NCBI GenBank assembly: GCA_937901905.1
Contig: CALDIF010000001.1
Span: 1-14,777 of the forward strand
Source: an uncultured Porphyromonadaceae bacterium
Lineage (GTDB): Bacteria; Bacteroidota; Bacteroidia; Bacteroidales; Muribaculaceae
Direction of reading: 5' to 3'
DNA length: 14,777 bases
Part shown: positions 13,719-14,777 of the stretch, piece by piece
Numbering within the stretch: the first letter of the stretch is position 1
Layout of the letters: the number at the start of each line of letters is the position of its first letter
The notes under the pieces: generated by a model
Seen by the model: the letters and a program-made list of their open reading frames with translations, nothing else
Databases searched by the model: none
Told to the model about the DNA's origin: nothing
Program-made: the position numbers and the translations under genes

Positions 13719-14591
13719 TCATTTATTTGTTTCATCACTGAATTTGTCGGGATACTCGAGTGCTACCCGCGGTCGACGCATAGCCCTGATGACGAGCCAT
13801 ATTCCCAACACGATGAAGGGAATGCTGAGTAATTGACCTTGGTCAATGCCCCATGTGGCACGCATTGTCAGTTCCCAGGGCTCTTGCACGTTCTTGATGT
13901 ATTCGATAAAGAAGCGAGGAACGAATATGCCCAACATGAATACGCCGAACAGTAACCCCTCACGTTCTTGGGCATTGCGTTTCCAGTACATGTACATGCA
14001 CACGACAAAAGTGATGAGGTAGCACGCCGCTTCGTAGAGTTGCGTGGGGTGGCTGGGCGGTGACATGATAGGGTCGGCACCGTGCATCCACGCGTTAACG
14101 TTTACAACGAAGGAGAACGCCCACGGCACATCGGTGGCTGCACCGTATATCTCATGGTTCATCAGATTTCCGATGCGTATCAATGCCGCTACGAGTCCCA
14201 CGGGCACGACAAGTCGGTCAAACGTCCATAACATGGGCTTCCGGGTCACCCACTTGCTGTAGAGCCACACTGCAATCATGATGCCGAGAGTACCGCCATG
14301 ACTTGCCAAGCCACCCTCCCACACCTTTGGAATATCGCTCAAGTGCCGGCTATACCACTCCCAATCGTAGAAGAAAACGTGACCCAAGCGCGCTCCCACG
14401 ATGGTGGCTATCACCACATATATAAATATGCTACTCATCCAACTCTCGGGCGTACCCTCGTGTCGCAAGATGCGCCACTCGAGTTCGTAGCCGACAAGGA
14501 AGCCGATGGCGAACATCAGCCCGTACCAGCGCACGGTAATGAAACTGTCAATCAAGTTCGGACTCGCAGTCCATGTAATAAAGTCAAGCAT
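13719..14591 (-). CDS. lgt: Phosphatidylglycerol--prolipoprotein diacylglyceryl transferase
   Basis: A 290-residue inner-membrane enzyme that moves diacylglycerol from phosphatidylglycerol to the lipobox cysteine of prolipoproteins, the first step of lipoprotein maturation. Seen: RWYGLMF with Y23, the essential-histidine motif GLASHGG (H98), GARLGHVFFY near 66-75, the Lgt signature RIGNLMNHEIYG at 139-150, SHPTQLYEA at 180-188, and VPRFFIEY with R226 and E230. About seven hydrophobic helices are visible. Length is close to the family's. The ATG at 14591 follows the -7 box by about 20 bp. It heads the seven-gene minus-strand operon. Confidence 0.96.
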   Translation of the reverse strand: MLDFITWTASPNLIDSFITVRWYGLMFAIGFLVGYELEWRILRHEGTPESWMSSIFIYVVIATIVGARLGHVFFYDWEWYSRHLSDIPKVWEGGLASHGGTLGIMIAVWLYSKWVTRKPMLWTFDRLVVPVGLVAALIRIGNLMNHEIYGAATDVPWAFSFVVNVNAWMHGADPIMSPPSHPTQLYEAACYLITFVVCMYMYWKRNAQEREGLLFGVFMLGIFVPRFFIEYIKNVQEPWELTMRATWGIDQGQLLSIPFIVLGIWLVIRAMRRPRVALEYPDKFSDETNK

Positions 14592-14610
14592 TGTTTCATG
14601 AATTTGACCG

Positions 14611-14641
14611 CAAAATTAGTGCGAGCCGAGCGAAAATGCAA
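14611..14641 (-). promoter_or_regulatory. lgt operon promoter within the repeat region
   Basis: On the minus strand TAATTTTG (14618-14611) is a perfect -7 box and TTGC (14641-14638) a -33 box with a 19-nt spacer. The -33 box is part of the hairpin of the first 75-bp repeat copy. The lgt start is about 20 bp beyond the -7 box, so the leader is very short. Confidence 0.6.
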
Positions 14642-14777
14642 GTTTACTTGCGATTTTCCGAGGCGAAGCCTAATTTCGGCGTAGCCAACATTAGTGCAAA
14701 CCTCACGAAAATGCAAGTTTACTTGCGATTTTCCGAGGCGAAGCCTAATTTCGGCGTAGCCAACATTAGTGCAAACC
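14631..14777. repeat. 75-bp tandem repeat, two copies, continuing off the window
   Basis: 14631-14705 is repeated exactly from 14706 to the window end (72 of 72 bases). The eight bases ATTAGTGC before copy one (14615-14622) match the equivalent spot before copy two, so the unit is slightly longer than the exact match. Each unit has a 12-bp inverted repeat with one bulged G (14632-14643 with 14646-14658) and two mini-stems, AGGC/GCCT at 14661-14671 and GGC/GCC at 14678-14686. More copies may lie beyond the edge. Confidence 0.9.

Overview
The window looks like a chromosomal segment of a Bacteroidales bacterium; a Muribaculaceae- or Prevotella-like host is my guess from protein style. Evidence seen: promoters matching the Bacteroidetes -7 consensus TAnnTTTG with a TTG-type -33 box, almost no Shine-Dalgarno motifs before starts, a tRNA gene without encoded CCA, a DUF4271 membrane protein, and the gene order hemD-rnpA-yidD-tatD. 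Most genes are housekeeping. There is no phage, transposase, CRISPR array or rRNA.

Layout. 1-548 is a gene-free block packed with short stem-loops between two near-identical 22-bp sequences. 549-1748 (-) is a carboxynorspermidine synthase-like dehydrogenase for polyamine synthesis, divergent from pheT (1992-4460, +), which is followed by yebC (4531-5244). 5245-5658 holds a promoter-to-terminator unit that looks like a small RNA of about 150 nt, then the separate prfB promoter. prfB (RF2), an ArgB-family gene with altered active-site loops, a DUF2520-KdsC fusion and maf run from 5659 to 9527 as a probable operon, ending at a 31-bp perfect inverted repeat that abuts tRNA-Lys(CUU) on the minus strand. 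A small secreted protein built of 14-residue repeats (9825-10199) stands alone.

From 14591 down to 10238 seven minus-strand genes are closely packed and probably one operon: lgt, a LOG-family protein, a DUF4271 membrane protein, hemD-like, rnpA, yidD and tatD. They cover lipoprotein maturation, RNase P, membrane insertion and a metal-dependent hydrolase. Upstream of lgt lies a 75-bp tandem repeat containing the likely lgt promoter and running off the window.

The points most worth following are the ArgB-like protein that lost several family-defining residues, the candidate small RNA before prfB, the promoter-bearing tandem repeat before lgt, the hairpin block at the left end, the DUF2520-KdsC fusion, and the palindrome overlapping the tRNA 3' end. 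I see no clear multi-gene novel defence or mobile system.
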